DNA of 17,094 nt from Pseudofrankia asymbiotica (GTDB taxonomy: Bacteria; Actinomycetota; Actinomycetes; Frankiales; Frankiaceae). The position numbers were made by a program, and so were the translations under genes. The stretch lies in the NCBI RefSeq assembly GCF_001983105.1, contig NZ_MOMC01000057.1, positions 65,163 through 82,256 of the forward strand. The letters are read 5' to 3'. The notes under the pieces are model-generated. The model searched no databases. It had not been told where the DNA came from and worked only from the letters and a program-made list of their open reading frames with translations. How positions within the stretch are numbered: position 1 is the first letter of the stretch; each line of letters begins with the position of its first letter. Shown here in pieces: positions 15,724 to 17,094 of the stretch.

Positions 15724-15794
15724 GGGCTCTCGCGTCCGGCGTCGGCGCTCGCCTCACCGCGACCGCCGCTCGGGGGATGTCGGGGAGGCGGGTG

Positions 15795-16130
15795 TCAGCT
15801 GGCGCTGGCCGCCTTGTCGGTCGCCACGGCAACCTCGGTCACCACGACGGCCTCGGTGGACTCGGCGGGGTGGGCGGCGGTGGCGCTGGCCGTCGGGGCG
15901 GTGTTGTCGGCGGGCATCGACGCGGCAGGCGCCGCGATGGCGGCAGCCGGAGCGATCTCAGCCGGAGCGGCGTGCGCGCCACTCTCGTCGCCCATGGCCT
16001 TGACCTCGGACTTGAAGATGCGCATGGAACGGCCGAGCGAACGCGCCGCCTCGGGCAGCTTCTTCGAGCCAAACAGGACCAGCACCACAACCGCGATAAT
16101 GATCAATTCCGGAGCGCCCAAATCTGGCAT
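15795..16130 (-). CDS. tatA: Twin-arginine translocase subunit TatA
   Basis: Pore-forming component of the Tat system, which exports folded proteins across the cytoplasmic membrane with TatC. ATG 16130 follows aaggga/ggag with 8-nt spacing, giving 111 residues. A short N-terminal membrane helix (residues 8-20, [14 protein letters not shown]) ends in the conserved F20-G21 hinge. The amphipathic helix [24 protein letters not shown] follows, very like mycobacterial TatA. The rest is an Ala/Pro/Thr-rich acidic tail with no fixed structure expected. TatB has a different hinge and is excluded. No tatC lies beside it in this window, so this copy stands alone here. Confidence 0.95.
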   Translation of the reverse strand: MPDLGAPELIIIAVVVLVLFGSKKLPEAARSLGRSMRIFKSEVKAMGDESGAHAAPAEIAPAAAIAAPAASMPADNTAPTASATAAHPAESTEAVVVTEVAVATDKAASAS

Positions 16131-16775
16131 GTGCGCTTCTCCCTTCCCGCTCACGAGGTCGGCATAAACGCCAGACCGTGACTGATATTACGGCTTCGCC
16201 GGGCGACCCGCGCGTGACCACGAGGACCCTCGCGTCTTGTGCGGTCTCCACGTCGAAATCCCGACGAGGATCATCCAGCCGCGAATAGATGATCGTAGGA
16301 CGGATGCTGTCGCTGGACGAAAATCGGAAGCAAGAAATGCCCATGCGGTCGGCTTCCTGTCCCTGTCTCGGCGGTGAACGCGAGGTGCTGGATCGGCATC
16401 ATTCGCCGGTCGCTGTGCCGATCCCTGGTCGGCCCGCGGCCGAAACCCACGATCAACTGTGGACCGTCCCTCTCAAGTCCAGTCCGGCGGACGGCGACCT
16501 CCGACGAGGCAAGATGTGTGACTGCCATCACTACCTGAGTCGCCGCGCAGGGTGGGTGGGTTGCGCCACCGTGGCCACGAACGTGACCGATGGCCTGATC
16601 TCCGGCCTCGTCTCTGCGGCCTCGTCGTCGACCGCCGGCCACCGGCGGCCAGTCCTGGCCGACGTCCTCCGGGCCGAGCCTCGACCCGCCATACCGGTTC
16701 GATCGTCACCCCGTCCGTGCTGTAAGCTCCTACCAGTCAGCCGCCAGGCGCGGCAGGCACCGCAGGACGTAGGAC
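16131..16775. other. Non-coding region between tatA and tRNA-Arg
   Basis: About 645 bp with no supported gene. The tatA leader and its promoter should lie at 16131-16250; taatat on the minus strand (16184-16190) is a possible -10. The remainder shows no repeats or recognisable protein motif. A plus-strand frame from 16289 runs into the tRNA and is spurious. It could be remnant sequence next to an integration hotspot. Confidence 0.5.
16698..16726 (+). promoter_or_regulatory. Possible tRNA-Arg promoter
   Basis: A tgtaag hexamer (16721-16726) matches four of six -10 consensus positions. It follows ttcgat (16698-16703) at 17 bp. Predicted transcription would begin about 40 nt before the tRNA. 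The -35 match is poor. Confidence 0.35.
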
Positions 16776-16848
16776 GCGCTCGTAGCTCAACGGATAGAGC
16801 ATCTGACTACGGATCAGAAGGTTGGGGGTTCGAGTCCCTCCGAGCGCA
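16776..16848 (+). tRNA. tRNA-Arg (anticodon ACG)
   Basis: A full cloverleaf is visible: acceptor gcgctcg pairs with cgagcgc (16841-16847), the D arm is gctc/gagc, and the anticodon stem tctga/tcaga encloses loop ctacgga with ACG at 16809-16811. The T arm is ggggg-ttcgagt-ccctc and the discriminator base is A16848. The 3' CCA is not fully encoded. The gene is intact, and the integrase gene starts 82 bp downstream, so its 3' half is the likely attachment site of an integrated element. Confidence 0.97.
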
Positions 16849-16857
16849 CCCCGTCTG

Positions 16858-16895
16858 ACCTGGGCGTTTACTGCTTCGGCGGTGTGCGCCCAGGT
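16858..16895 (+). terminator. Inverted repeat after tRNA-Arg
   Basis: Arms acctgggcg (16858-16866) and cgcccaggt (16887-16895) are exact complements around a 20-nt loop. It may terminate the tRNA transcript before the integrase gene, or be part of the element's attachment region. No T-run follows. Confidence 0.35.
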
Positions 16896-16900
16896 TGCGC

Positions 16901-16951
16901 ATCCCTATAACCATCCCTATAGCTATAGGGATGGCAGCGCCGTATAGGGAT
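16901..16951. promoter_or_regulatory. Four 9-bp half-sites covering the integrase start codon
   Basis: The motif atccctata occurs at 16901-16909 and 16913-16921, and its reverse complement tatagggat at 16924-16932 and 16943-16951. The inner pair lies within a perfect 24-bp palindrome (16911-16934) that includes the ATG at 16931. This looks like an operator or recombinase-binding cluster. Confidence 0.7.
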
Positions 16952-17094
16952 GACAGGCAGCGCGCACCCCGAGGCACCGGCTCGCTGCGCGAGCGCTCCC
17001 CAGGCGTCTGGGAGATCCGGATCGTGGTCGGCTTCGACCCAGCCCGAGACCGCAGCGTGCAACGTTCCTTCACCGTCCGCGGCGACCGCGAACA
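16931..17094 (+). CDS. Tyrosine-recombinase integrase, N-terminal part, cut by the window end
   Basis: An open frame from ATG 16931 continues beyond the window; 54 codons are visible. After a polar leader it reads RGTGSLRERSPGVWEIR, then VVGFDPARDR and QRSFTVRGDRE. This is the N-terminal arm-type DNA-binding segment seen at the start of many actinobacterial phage and integrative-element tyrosine recombinases (commonly RGSGSLRER-PGVWE-R). The catalytic R-H-R-Y region is not visible. It starts 82 bp after an intact tRNA-Arg gene and is transcribed away from it, the arrangement of a site-specific integrated element with the tRNA 3' end as attachment site. The start codon lies inside a palindromic operator-like cluster, suggesting autoregulation or occlusion. 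No upstream in-frame stop is found in the short leader, so a longer start is possible but unsupported. Confidence 0.8.
   Translation, partial: MAAPYRDDRQRAPRGTGSLRERSPGVWEIRIVVGFDPARDRSVQRSFTVRGDRE

Larger units (their letters stand above)
15218..15794. other. Non-coding region between amidohydrolase and tatA
   Basis: About 580 bp with no frame I can support on either strand. It contains the amidohydrolase upstream region, four 17-bp repeat units and a 58-nt hairpin, all listed separately. The open frames across it are Arg/Pro-rich with no domain motifs. Confidence 0.6.

Noticed and set aside
15162..15832. Several open frames in the gap between amidohydrolase and tatA
   Set aside because: They are Pro/Arg-rich, overlap each other, and run through tandem repeats and a hairpin. 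None shows a family motif.
16289..16858. Plus-strand open frame ending in the tRNA-Arg gene
   Set aside because: Its C-terminus (RSSTDRASDYGSEGWGFES) is the well-known artefact of translating a tRNA. The rest has no recognisable motif.
16807..17073. Minus-strand open frame ending ARRDSNPQPSDP
   Set aside because: This is the standard false translation of the tRNA complement, and it overlaps the integrase start on the other strand.

Overview
The window is very GC-rich DNA with actinobacterial codon use, many GTG starts and sparse AT-rich promoter islands. The gene families (TrcR/TrcS-like two-component pair, polytopic GT39 glycosyltransferase with Gly-rich loops, mycobacterial-type TatA, CitE-like lyase beside MaoC and acyl-CoA dehydrogenase genes, 'RGTGSLRERSPG' integrase) fit a filamentous actinomycete. 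Frankia or a relative is my best guess, from overall impression only. No 16S or housekeeping marker is present to prove it.

Layout. (1) 2-2688, plus strand: 3' part of an OmpR-type response regulator overlapping a large sensor histidine kinase whose ATPase domain is split by a 15-bp tandem repeat. (2) 2917-6941, plus: a two-gene operon (GTG/ATGA overlap) of a GT2-GtrA fusion and a GT39 membrane glycosyltransferase. Together these look like a polyprenyl-phosphate-sugar synthase plus the transferase that uses the lipid-linked sugar outside the membrane. (3) 6942-7213: a convergent intergenic region with two large perfect palindromes and a 9-bp tandem repeat. (4) 7214-8308, minus: a LysR regulator, divergent from (5) 8392-9393, plus: a PLP-dependent threonine/serine dehydratase, with a palindromic LysR-type box between them. 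(6) 9748-12459: MaoC hydratase and acyl-CoA dehydrogenase (plus) facing a CitE-like CoA-ester lyase (minus), with a shared hairpin terminator. This enzyme set suits degradation of a branched or dicarboxylic acyl-CoA. (7) 12639-13802, minus: an alkaline-phosphatase-superfamily phosphodiesterase, flanked on both sides by related 81/82-bp palindromic repeats. (8) 14003-15217, minus: a metal-dependent amidohydrolase. (9) 15218-15794: non-coding, with 17-bp repeats and a 58-nt hairpin. (10) 15795-16130, minus: tatA. (11) 16776-16848: tRNA-Arg(ACG), followed within 90 bp by the start of a tyrosine-recombinase gene that runs off the window. This is very probably the left boundary of an integrated mobile element.

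The metabolic genes look ordinary. The unusual material is structural: in-frame low-complexity or tandem-repeat insertions in several proteins (kinase, LysR, GT39), several long perfect palindromes, a dispersed palindromic repeat, and a cluster of four 9-bp half-sites covering the integrase start codon.
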